From Dysidea avara (lineage: Eukaryota; Porifera; Demospongiae; Dictyoceratida; Dysideidae): a stretch of DNA of 64,000 nucleotides. Every line of letters starts with the position of its first letter. Positions within the stretch are counted from its first letter, which is position 1. The notes under the pieces were generated by a model. It worked only from the letters and a program-made list of their open reading frames with translations. It did not search any database and had not been told where the DNA came from. This document shows positions 34,102 through 45,600 of this stretch, one piece after another. The position numbers were made by a program, and so were the translations under genes. The stretch spans positions 1 through 64,000 of the forward strand of contig NC_089276.1 of the NCBI RefSeq assembly GCF_963678975.1, given 5' to 3'.

Positions 34102-34728
34102 TTACTGGTCTGCTAGTTTATCAAGGTGTAGTGAGCGTAGAGCAGTTACCAGACCTTTCCTTCTACCATTATACTCCTGACACCATATTGTCAGTAATTT
34201 GAACATACGTTGAGCAGTATCACGATAATCAGTAAGTATGCCCTTCCAAAGTGATGGGTCCACCCCTAGGAACAAGTGGAAGTAACAATGACTGCTCTTC
34301 ATCTGACCAGCTACAATTTCTAACTCCCAATGCTCAACTTTGTCTGTCCATGACATAATGTGAGGCTCACTTTTCCACTGGGATATCCTCTTTACATCTT
34401 CCCTGTCCCACTTAGTGGATGGCACTCGTAGATGACACACCCCCAATGTCACATCAGGTGTCGGTACATAATCTACTGAAGTGCCTTTAGTCGGAGCTGT
34501 CTTGAGGCCACTAGGCTGGGCACGATTACGTGTGAAACAGTTCAAGCTCTCGGAGGAGCGAGACAAGTGTGCATGTAGAGGATGTACGGGAAATTGGGTT
34601 GTCCGTTTATTGTCGGTTACCACCTAAAATAATATTTAATATAAAGTATTAAAGTTACTGATTTGATATACCTTGGGTAACTCCGTCGAACTGAGCACTG
34701 TTGGTTGTGAGTGTCGCGCCGCCTTCAT
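34102..34728 (-). CDS. Death-domain protein, two exons
   Basis: Exon 1 is 34672-34728 (MKAARHSQPTVLSSTELPK, ending AAG|GTATAT). A 48-bp intron follows (acceptor ATTTTAG), then exon 2 at 34102-34623, phase 0, 192 aa in all. The N-terminal half is Ser/Thr/Arg-rich and unrecognised. The C-terminal 75 residues fit a death domain: GVDPSLWKGIL, then DTAQRMFKLLTIWCQEY, then a helix ending ALRSLHLDKLAD. The L-x-x-W and the terminal ALR...LA pattern, and the DPSLW phrase, are common in sponge and cnidarian death-domain proteins. Such domains form homotypic adaptor complexes in apoptosis and innate signalling; the partner is unknown. The gene is head to head with the CCDC24-like gene. Small introns and an isolated domain suggest a complete small adaptor. 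Confidence 0.65.
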
Positions 34729-34898
34729 CCACTCCTATTCGTAATCCAGCTTCACACGTGAAGCCTTCGTCGACTCGTAAGAGTCGTATCCGTCTAGCGC
34801 GTTATATTCGCGGGAATATAAACGCTATTTGCAATCCGCGTAAATATCTTACGTAAGTGGCATACAGGCATACATGTGATGCCCAGTTGACGTCATTG
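34729..34898. promoter_or_regulatory. Shared bidirectional promoter (death-domain gene / CCDC24-like gene)
   Basis: 170 bp separate the two start codons. The stretch is CpG-rich for this window and holds an E-box (CACGTG inside TTCACACGTGAAG at about 34751-34763) and a perfect CRE palindrome TGACGTCA at 34888-34895, three bases before the + strand ATG. No TATA box is obvious. Site function is inference. Confidence 0.55.
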
Positions 34899-36591
34899 AT
34901 GTGTGTTAGTAGCAACGTAAACCCTCCCATCAGGTTACTATGGGACGTAATTAGTGCTCAGTGCTCCCCTGCCGAGTTGATAGAGGTCAGGAGAATACTT
35001 GGAGAGTCACTAATCGAGCAAACCTGCGAACTACATGCTGAGGTGTGGTGCGCTTTAATTCAAGTGTTGTATTCACACATTTTGTTAGCTGCAGTGTCTG
35101 TCTGAAATCTTACAAGTCGCATCATGTAGTCATAACACACGTGACCACACGCTAGATAAGAGACTGGTGCAGCAAGCGAACTGTTTACTAGAAGTGTTAA
35201 GAAGGTAACACAGTTTGAAGTACTAGTATGTCACACCCCCTCCTTGGGGCTATGTTATGGAGGATTTGAATAATATTGTTTGTGTCAATATTCCTTGTGT
35301 TGGAGGCAAACTAGTTTGTTAAATGCCCACCACCTAACTACTGAGCCAATTGCTGTTATCTGGTTAAGGGTAGCCCCAGGGATGGGGCAAGAGATGATCC
35401 CCTTGTGACGGATTGCAATATTACATAGTGATGTTATTATAGTAGCCAATCAGAAGAAGCTATTGAAGCAGTAGCACATGACATCAGGTAAGGATCACAG
35501 TACAAACTAATCACCCTGTACTGATATCATAGGATGAAACTACAATTTGAATGTGACCAGCTACAAGGACACATTACCAATCTACAACAAGTGGATGCCT
35601 TTGACAGCCCATCACCAAGTGAGTGCAGAGGATATATTATTGCACTAGTTTCTGAAACATAAAAACAACCACTTGCAATATCATAAATAGAAAGCAACAA
35701 ACAAAGGAAGTCATTTACCAATCCCTCATGGCTGTAATGCACCTATCAATGCTTTACAGGAGGAATTGACACAAAACTGCTGCCCCATTATGGGGCATTT
35801 GACAATCGTTCATTAAGCTCCCAAATATTTTTTATTGTAACTTTCTTTGCTATGTCAAATCCCACGTTACAACTGGGGCCAATGGTGGGGATTTGACACG
35901 ATAAGTTTTCTCTACTATGGGGCATTTGACATTCGGTTGTGTCAAATTCCCACTACAGCCCCATATATGCCCGGGGGGGGGGGGATAGTGGGGCAATACA
36001 TTGATAGGTGCATAAATGGACAAGTTGTGACTAACCAGTACAGATTATGAATTGTTCTATTTAGTGGTCTCCCAATATATGTATTGTAGTCTTCCTGTAC
36101 AGGTGGACAGTACATGCACTACCCTAGTAATCCAGGGAAAACATACTATATACACTGTTGGACCTATTGTTGTAGGGGACAGGCAGTTATACCTTAGTAG
36201 TCCAGGAGGGCATACACTATTGGCATCTGTTGTTATAGGGGACAGGCACAGTATACCTTAGTAGTCCAGGAGGGCATACACTATTGGCATCTGTTGTTAT
36301 AGGGGACAGGCACAGTACACCTTAGTATTCCAGGGGGGCATACACCGTTGGACCTATTGTTATACAGGACAGGCAGGGTATTCCAGGAGGGCATACACTG
36401 TTATCAGGGAACAAGCATTATCTACTGGTTATAATGATTGTGTCATTTCAACAGAACCACTTTCCTCCAGTGGGAGACAGAGTTCCCTGGACAGGCCAAC
36501 TACAGCCAGTGGGGGCAGGATCAGTAGAGTAGAGAGATTCAGACAGATGATAGCAGACAACAGAACAGAAACTGCTGACAATGATTCATAA
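34899..36591 (+). CDS. CCDC24-like coiled-coil protein, four exons
   Basis: Exons 34899-35042, 35173-35204, 35533-35618 and 36455-36591; junctions GAG|GTGTGG...GCAG|CAAG, AAG|GTAACA...CATAG|GATG and CCAA|GTGAGT...AACAG|AACC. The phases agree and the sum is 133 codons (132 aa), TAA at 36589-36591. The N-terminus (LLWDVI...EVRRILGE...ELHAE) matches from memory the start of vertebrate CCDC24, which has LWELVEE...EVKRILGE...ELRAEV. The middle is helical (QLQGHITNLQQV) and the tail Ser/Arg-rich. The vertebrate protein is about twice as long, so this is a short form or the last exon is alternative. Molecular function is not established for the family. AATAAA at 36855-36860 would give an mRNA antisense to the last SERBP1 exon. 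Confidence 0.6.
35775..36015. repeat. Dispersed repeat, copy 2 (GGGCATTTGACAAT family)
   Basis: Second copy of the 12886-13180 repeat, within intron 3 of the CCDC24-like gene. It includes a run of 11 G at about 35972. Confidence 0.85.
36090..36420. repeat. Minisatellite, about 65-bp unit
   Basis: Four or five units of GGACAGGCACAGTAYACC, TTAGTAGTCCAGGAGGG, CATACACTATTGGCATCTG and TTGTTATAG. The two middle units are nearly identical. Intronic. Confidence 0.9.
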
Positions 36592-36642
36592 CAATTTGAT
36601 AACAAAATTGTCCACATGTATTAATTGTTGTGGTGTGAGTGG

Positions 36643-39600
36643 TTACAGTGCTGGAAAGTCTTTAGGGTCAGTCATGTTTGGTGCTCGATCTCTGCGTCCC
36701 CCGCTGCTTCGTCTGTCCTCATTACTGCGGCCAGCTGTCCTACCTCGGCCACGTCGGGCCGGATCTTTGAAATGGATGGACACTTCTACTGGTGTGACTT
36801 TGCGTCCAGATGTCTTGATCTTCTCAATTACCTCCTGAAACAATACAACACTGTAATAAATAAAAAGTATTTGAAGGGAACTGTACACTTCAAACACACA
36901 ATAGAAATCAAGCCCGTAACCTTATCCTTTGCTGAGCTGTGCTTGGCTAGAGTCATTAGTTAGTCAGTCAGTCAGCTCTGTTTAGAGAAAAAAATTTAAA
37001 ATTCCATAGAAACTTTTTGGAAGAGGTTGGTCTGAAGACATTTGTGCTTGGCACATGTGCCTGCCATACTGTCATGAAGGGAAATTGAGGCTGGCTTTAG
37101 GGTGACATTTTTTAGCTGGGTTCTTCATGATTCCCAATATCCCTTAAATCTGATAGAATTGTTGGGAATGCATGTTTACACAATACAAGCATACATAGTA
37201 ACACTAAATGGGGTAATCTAGTTCATTCACTGGACTACTTAACCCTTGAGTCTGCATAGGCTGAAATATTGGCTGCTATGCATGGTTGTAAACAAAGCAC
37301 TAAGTTTCAAAGTGTTTATTCTGTGGGTATGCATTCAATGCTATTTTACTTGTGATGTAATAAGGATAAAATGATGTTACCCTACAGCGAAAGTACAATC
37401 CCTTAGAAAATGTAGGGATGCCACGATAGTCGTGACATATGACATAAAATTACATGACACAGTATGTTGAGGCCCATTTATGCCGTGACAGAGAAATAGC
37501 ACACAAACTAATGTACAAAATTGAATATTGGGACCAAAAACTACGTGTATTATCCTAAGTACTGATGTTTTGTGGAAATTCTCCAAAGGGAAACGTGTTT
37601 TGTTGATTTTTCTAGAGCAAGTTATGTCATGTCATGTGATATATCGTGACATATGACAAACATTTCTAGCATTCCTAACTTGTTGTTACCAGTTGATTCC
37701 ATTCACTCCAAATAACTGTAATCCAATTTGCTATTCAATGGTGAGTAAGGCCTTAGGCCAAGATACCTGGTCAAACAAAAGGGCAAATAACGAAGTAGAG
37801 CCAAGTTTGAAGACACAGGTGGCCCAGTGAGCAGTTCCTGGAAAGGCTTGATGATGTTTTGGCCAATTCACAAGTTGTTTGCTCCTACCACGGCTCATTT
37901 ATTAGGATAATGTTAGGCTTGTCTTTATGGCACCTATCGACACGGACTTAAGAGAAAAAAAGAAATGGCTATAGAAGACCTAATTTATTGAATGGAGACT
38001 AATGTAGCCCTACTAGGACAGTGCAATACTGAGTGGAAGACTCTACTAAAAGAGCTAAAGGGCAGAGTTCAAAATAACGTGCGGCAATTGGCCATTTTCC
38101 GTAAAAAAAATGTGATTGACCGATCAAAAATTAAAACATCCGGTGGTAGGTGCCGAATGTTTGTACAGTAGTGATAAGAGATGAAGAGACAATGTGAGTA
38201 TGAAAGAACAGTAGACGATGATAGAGAAGACAGTAGAAAGTGATATATTCAATATGACACGTTCAAGAAGTGGAAGTGCGATCTGGATAAAGAATGTAAG
38301 ACAGTCACGTGGCTAGAATGTGAGACAGTGATGGAATGTGGCAGGAAGATGGTGAGGGCGCTTCAGTGCAGTATTTGTAGCAAGTACAAATCCAGAATTG
38401 AAAGCTCCAGAAACTTTAATGACAAATGGATTGTGGGAGCAGAATCGCTTCGCACGAGCAACATTCGAGATCACGGAAAAAACAACCAGCACGTGCTTGC
38501 TATGTCACTGCTAGAGAAAGAACATGCAACCAGCCATGGCGAAGGACCTTCAACGTATGCTCCAATTGTACAAGCCTTAACAAGATTGCCAGAGAATGAA
38601 AAGGCAAGGCTCAAGCGTAAGTTTGATATAGCGTACCTTGTAGCAACAGAAAGTATGTTGTTTTTAAAATACCCAGTAATCTGTCAGTTGGAGAAAAAGC
38701 ATGAGTTAGATATCGGCGTTTCTTACACCAATGAATGCAGTGGTAGACCATTTGTACACTATATAGCTGAAGCCAGACGGAAAGAGCTGGCAGAGAAAGT
38801 TGTCAGTGCCAAGTTTTACTCCTTACTAATAGACGGATCCACAGACAAGGGAAACATTGACAACGAGGCTGTACTAACAGTATGGTGTGATCCCAATTGC
38901 AGTGATGAAAAGGTTTACACTAGAATTTCTTACCTAGCACTGATCAGGCCAAAGTTTGTTACAGGAGAGGGCCTATTTGAAGTTCTAGGACAAGCACTCA
39001 GCAAGTTAGAAATAGAGGAAGTTGATGGTGATCACTGCCAACAGTTAATAGGTATTGGGACAGATGGTACATCCACAAACATTGCCAATGCTGGTTTAAA
39101 AGGAATAGTTGAGAGTAAACTTGAATGGATAGTGTGGATGTGGTGTCTTGCTCACAGATTGGAGCTTGGGATTAAAGATGTACTTATTTTGATGGAATTG
39201 ATGACATGCTACTTCGTTTATATTATATATATGAGAGATCACCAAAAAAATGCCGTAATTTAAAAGATATAGTTGGTGATTTGCAGTAGTTCCTTACCTT
39301 CACTGATGATGGCATAAAACCTGTCAGAGCCAGTGTGGTACACGGTGGATAACTCATAAGCTCAGTGCTATAAAAAGAATTCTCTCTAAATTTGGGGTCT
39401 ACACACAACATCTGTCAACCTTATCAGAGGACTCATCAGTGAAAAGTACTGACCGTGCTAAACTAAGAGGATACTACCTTCAATGGGCACATGCAAAATA
39501 TATTTTGGGGTGTGCTTTGTTTATTGATTTGTTAACCCCTTGCAGTATCTTTTCTAAAGTCATGCAAAGTGACGAGATTGGCATTGTCGCAGCACTTACA

Positions 39601-42600
39601 AGTCTTCTGAAGACATTGTGTGAAATGGAAAAGTTGGCATATAAGCCACTTAGTCAATGGGCAACCTAATCTACTACTTGTGCTAAGTTTGTCAAAGAGG
39701 GTTCGGGTTCAACCGATTGTGAAACTCTAAATGAAATCTGTACAGTTCATTCATTGCAGGAATCATTAAAGCGATACAACACTGTCTACACCAATACTCA
39801 GAGTAACTCTGTTTTGTTTGAAATTTATACATAGAAAGATTTGGAATATATAGATGTTCACAGAATCACCCAATACTCAAGGTTGTTATAAAAGATTTGA
39901 GTATTTGTTCTAGTGACATCAAGTATAGTAAAAAAGAACTACACTACACACAATTCAAAAATGGTTACCTACAGCTCTTCCAAAACAGGAGTTCTGATTT
40001 TACCAGAAAATGAGAATGGATCAATATTTTGGACATACGTTAACAAAGAAATTTCCCTAACATGAGCCAAGTGGGCAATATCTCAATATATTGGTAATAT
40101 CAATATATTGGCAATATCGCGATATTGAACTACACAATGTATCAGATCGAGGTAAATTATAGAGCCACAATAATATCATCTAGACAATATAATCGCCAAT
40201 ATCGCCTAGTTAAATCTGGCTAGTGGTTGGGTTTCTTGCACTTGCTATATACCTACAAGGAAAGGCAATTCGACTGTGGGCAAATTCCAGCTGCTACCTG
40301 GCACCATTTCACATTCTATGATATAATATGATGCAATAATGTGTTATGTAATGTTACTAGTCTCACTGCTCGACAAATTTAATTATACTCAATATTTAAT
40401 CATATCGTGACTATAAGCTTGTCAATATATCGAATAGCATTATTGTCAGGACTAAGCCGAGCTATTGGAAGAAAGTAAAGGAAGGAAGAAAGCAAAGGAA
40501 GGAAGAAAGCAAAGGAAGGAAGAAAGCAAAGGAAGATCTACAAAAGCAACTAGGTGTGAAACCAGATGAATTTGGAATTGAGATGCCATGGTCGATTTTT
40601 GAATGCAGAGATGACAGATGGTACAAATATCCAGTGTTGCTACCACTCTGTGGGCACTACTCAAGATTAGTTGTCCAAGAAGCATTGTGTGCCCTTTGTT
40701 TCATAATTTCTATGCATGGCATAGATTCAAGAAATAATCGAGTCGATTTTTAGTTTATTGCACAAAAATCGACCCAATTTTTATTGCAAAAATATTGACC
40801 TGATTTTTACTGCACAAAAGTCAATTTGATCAAAATCTGCCTTCCAATACAGCCCACATGCCCCTAATAAGCGCATTGCCTGCCTCTAACTGGTACACTT
40901 GAAACAGCAACACGTGATTGTTGTAGGCCTGAAATGGTGGTCCTTAATCAGTGAAGATCTGCCATGGCGGGTGGCAGTGGTAATAATGGTGACATTAATT
41001 CTAGTGATGATGAGGTTAGCTCAATAAGTATACTGAAGTAATAGATAGCAGTAATGAAGAATAACAACGCAATAGTGTGTCAGAAACCTGTGGAAATGCC
41101 GTACTAATAGCAAAGCGCAGTCTCGCAGAGCCAGTGGAGGCTAATAAAGTTACTAATATCCTAGGGTAGTTGTTTGTAAATCCACTATTAGCTAACCCTT
41201 GTTTGTAAATATATGGAAGAAGTTACTGGTCTCTGAATATCTACTATATAAAACTGAAATGCTGTCTGGCTGTCCGTGATCCAGCTAACTACCTAACAGT
41301 AGCATTGATTGACCCCAAATTTGCTGCATATTAATCATCATCAAGCTGGCACTAATCATCATCAAGCTGGCACCAAGGAGCTGCATATTAATCATCATCA
41401 AGCTGGCACCAATCATCATCAAGCTGGCACTAATCATCATCAAGCTGGCACCAATCATCATCAAGCTGGAACTAATCATCATCAAGCTGGAACTAATCAT
41501 CATCAAGCTGGCACTAATCATCATCAAGCTGGCACCAATCATCATCAAGCTGGCACCAATCATCATCAAGCTGGCACCAATCATCATCAAGCTGGCACCA
41601 ATCATCATCAAGCTGGCACCAAGAAGTTTATTAATAGGAATTTCTAGCATGTCCCGTTCACTGTACAGTGCCGAAAAATTGCCATTACCCCCAAGTTCGT
41701 AAATAGGTTTTTCGAACACAGCTACTTCCCACTACATGGCGATGCAGCCCAACGCCTTTGATCTACGTTATAATACACACCCTTTGGTGGTAGTTACATG
41801 GCAAATTCTACCGCTACGGTGTTACTATGGAATAAAAGTTGTAAATATTTTCTGACATGTGCCATGCCCACATTTTGCCAGTAATTAACTTCAAACTCTA
41901 CAAGCCTACTCTTTACCCCAAATTTGTATATCCAGTGGTGGAATTCATGCCTAAAACTAATGAACTTACCTAACAATTCAGTAAGAAAGCAAACAGACAG
42001 GAAAGTCGAAGTATAATACAACATGAATTTACGGAAACACGCTTACCCTGAAATCCCATTGCTATGTCAATAGTAATGACGTCAGATGGGTGTGACGTGT
42101 TGAACAATTCTAAACAATGCGCCATGAAGGAAAGTGAGTTTCTGTGCTTCTAGAGTGGTAAATAGGTGGATCACAGCAAAGTAGAAGAGTAATAGTGAGG
42201 CATTTCTACCTGGAGTGACATCCATTTTACAAAATCCATGCCAAGCAACACAAACTCGCGACAGAAGAGGAGTGATATCTTTGGCCTCCTGGAATACAAA
42301 CACTGGAGTTATTACAAGAGTTGAGTGGACAATAATCGCGATAATCGTGATATTTGTTCATGACAATAATCATATGGCAAAATATCAATATTGCTCATCA
42401 CCTTTCTGGCTCTTCACTGTCAACAGTTCTAGACTGCATACTTGAAGGGTTAACTTTTGAATCAGTTCTTGGTGTGGTGGCTTCACAACAGTCAGCAGAT
42501 AACACTGCACTTATAAGACTACAAAGAGATGACAATGCAGAAGACTGGACTGAAGCTGCACTAGCCAATAAAACAGCAGGGATGTGTGTCTGCATCTATG

Positions 42601-45600
42601 GGCAACCAGCAATTGATGCTGGTGGAGTACGTAGACAGTTTTTTGCATCGTGTTTAGCTCAGACTGAATCACAACTGTAGTCTGTTTAAAGGATCACCTG
42701 TGAAGCTTCAACCTGTTTTTAAGGCTTCAATCTTGTTCTCAGGAGTGCTCAGTACAGTGGGCACCATGATTGCTCACAGTCTTCTTTTAGATGGTCAGGG
42801 GCTTCCCTACTTATCAGAATATTGCTATTATTATCATATAGCTGGCTGCCATAATCTGGTAGTTACTTGTGTAACTGTAGATGACGCTGGGGCAAAAGTG
42901 AAAAACATCGTTGAAAAGGTAAGATTGGTTTAATTTAAATTCTTTTTCCTATAGCTTGATGAAGTTACCACTAATGAGGCATTAGCTTTGTTTAAATACA
43001 GACAGGAATTATTTCAGTTAATGGAGAGATGTGGTTGTGATTTCATTATGGAGATAATTTAATTTTAGATTTATGGCATAGGGGTTTTAGAATTTCTTGC
43101 AGGTATCAAACATACCAACTATAGCAGAAATTATTGTGCTGCATTATGTGTATAAAAGGAAGCCATTCCTTGACTCTTTTTGCGGTGGGTCTGGAAGTTG
43201 GTGGGTCTGGAAGTTTGTGACATATTCCTTGAAACAGCAGATAATCATGGTAACACTTTGTAAACATTTCAATGGACATGTGTTTGATTAGTGTTACCAA
43301 TTATTACATGTTTAAAATACATTGTTTACAGTTAATGTTGAACACCTCTGGTCATCAAATGGTGTGTCTGTGTCAACTACAAATTAGAAGTCTTATACTG
43401 TACCAGCATCTTCTTCAGCATTAGGTACCTCAAAATCAATTCCATAATCAGAACACACAGTATTATCACCAGTTTCTAGCGGTTCGAGCAGGGTGTAAAT
43501 TTCATTCCCTAGAAAACTCTTGTCAGTATTTTATTGATACGTGGCAGGAAAACACAATGTAATACAAACAAATCTACTTCAGATACAGGATCAAGAATTC
43601 CAATGGCTTCCATTGAATAAAATAACTCACGATAAATAGAGCAAACACACCTGTATACATCACACCAGAGACACTCTATCCTCTGGTTGTGAACAGATGA
43701 GGCTGCAATATGACTTGCTCTATCTATACCCCTGACTGCAATCATGTACTGGCAGACTACTAGTATGTTCTCCAATCGAACTCTACTTGAAATTCCATAC
43801 TGCTTAGTGGCCTGCTTGAACAATCTGTAACTTGTCAGTGAACGATTGTTAGTGGCACACTGCTATGATACGAGAATATCCATCAATACCTCCATGTGCC
43901 ACCATACGCTATCTGATTAAACTGCGGTGACCATCGATATGAGATGGACTATTGTTGCACTGCACAGAATAAGTCCGTCTTGTCACAACATGATGCCAAT
44001 GAACATATCTGCGTATTGAGTCAGTTCTGGCGACACTCCCTCTCAATTTTCTGCGTTACACTATCACGCCACTTTGCCTCAAATACCCCTGCAATAACTG
44101 CTGTCCACAATTAGGGTGACCCCTTTGCATCCAATTCATCATCAGATATGTGACCGTCTCAGCGAAAACCCGTCTAGTTCACACAAGCATGCATATTGAG
44201 AAAATTGAAATTTAAAATAGTTCATAAAATTACACATGTTACAAGAAAAATATGCAAGTTTTTATCAGGCCAGTACTCAAAGAAGGAAGACTCAAATCGA
44301 TTAAGGCTTATTCACCTGTTCATGGAGAGTTCGAAAATCTTTGTCTCGTTTCTCTAGCTCCCAACGGTATGCATGTCACGTGCATTTGTTTACGATGTGG
44401 TAAACGTAAACAAGATTGTCATCGTTTCTTCTACCAAACCGCCTTCATATCCATATGCGCAAGCATCTACAGGGCTAATACTACACCTTGGCTGATGTAC
44501 TGATCCATGGTGAACATTTTAAGCCAAATCGCAACGTTGTAGACTAATCCAAACAGAAGTTATGGCTGCAAATGTAAGCACCTGTAGTTTATTTTCAGTA
44601 TAGTCACTGCACACACACACGTGCACACTACACACACACACAAACACACATGCACACTACACACACACGTGCACACTACACACACACGTGCACACTACAC
44701 ACACACGTGCACACTACACACACACGTGCACACTACACACACACGTGCACACTACACACACACAAAGCAGTATGAGAATAACCACTGGCAGTCTACATTG
44801 AAGTACCAAAACACTTCATTAGACAACAACAGCCTTTTGATATGGACACTTCAATTGCATACAGCTGGTACTGTAAATCATTACATATGGTAGCATGGAA
44901 TGATGACATCACTATTAAAGGTGCTGGCTTTGTAATACTAGTACAATAGTGCCCTCTGGACATTGTAGCCTCTTAAGCCCCCCGATTGAAGGACACAACA
45001 GGCTCTTAAACCCTGACACTGTAGGCACTTAACCCCTCCCCAATAAAGGACAAAATAGGTTCTTAAACCACCTGAATGAAGGACACAATAGGCTCTTAAG
45101 CCCTGGCACTCCCCCCCCCCTGAATAGGGTAAAGATAAAATAGGTTCTTAAACCGCCTGAATGAAGGACACAAAGGTTTCAAACCCTGGTACTGTAGGCT
45201 CTTAAACCCTGATACAAACCCTGGACACAGCAGGAAAACCTCTAGCCCAACATATCTGAAGAAGACAACTCCCTAATCACAGCAAAAAATGAACACTTGG
45301 TGTCCATTAAATAGAGAGGCATCTAATGTAGTTGACAGGTAGCCGCCACACTTACCCTCTGGCTTGGAATGTACTCATCTTCACTTCGTTCAAACACAAC
45401 AGAATCTTTCCACTGGTCTCCAAGTCCCTTTTCCACGACACGTTCCTGGTACTGAGGTTTGGCTCGGTTACCATACATCTTAGCCTTGTACTCATCTAAT
45501 GTCATTTCTACTACACTGGGGACCTCTTCCTCTGTGCCATTGTTGTTGGTCTCCTTCTGCTCTGCCGTACCGTTGTCCTGTTGTTGGGAACTGGCTGGCT

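Noticed and set aside
41285..41719. Long open frames on both strands with HHQAGTN and MMIGASL repeats
   Set aside because: The unit is 21 bp, so any stop-free phase stays open on both strands; no non-repeat coding sequence flanks it.
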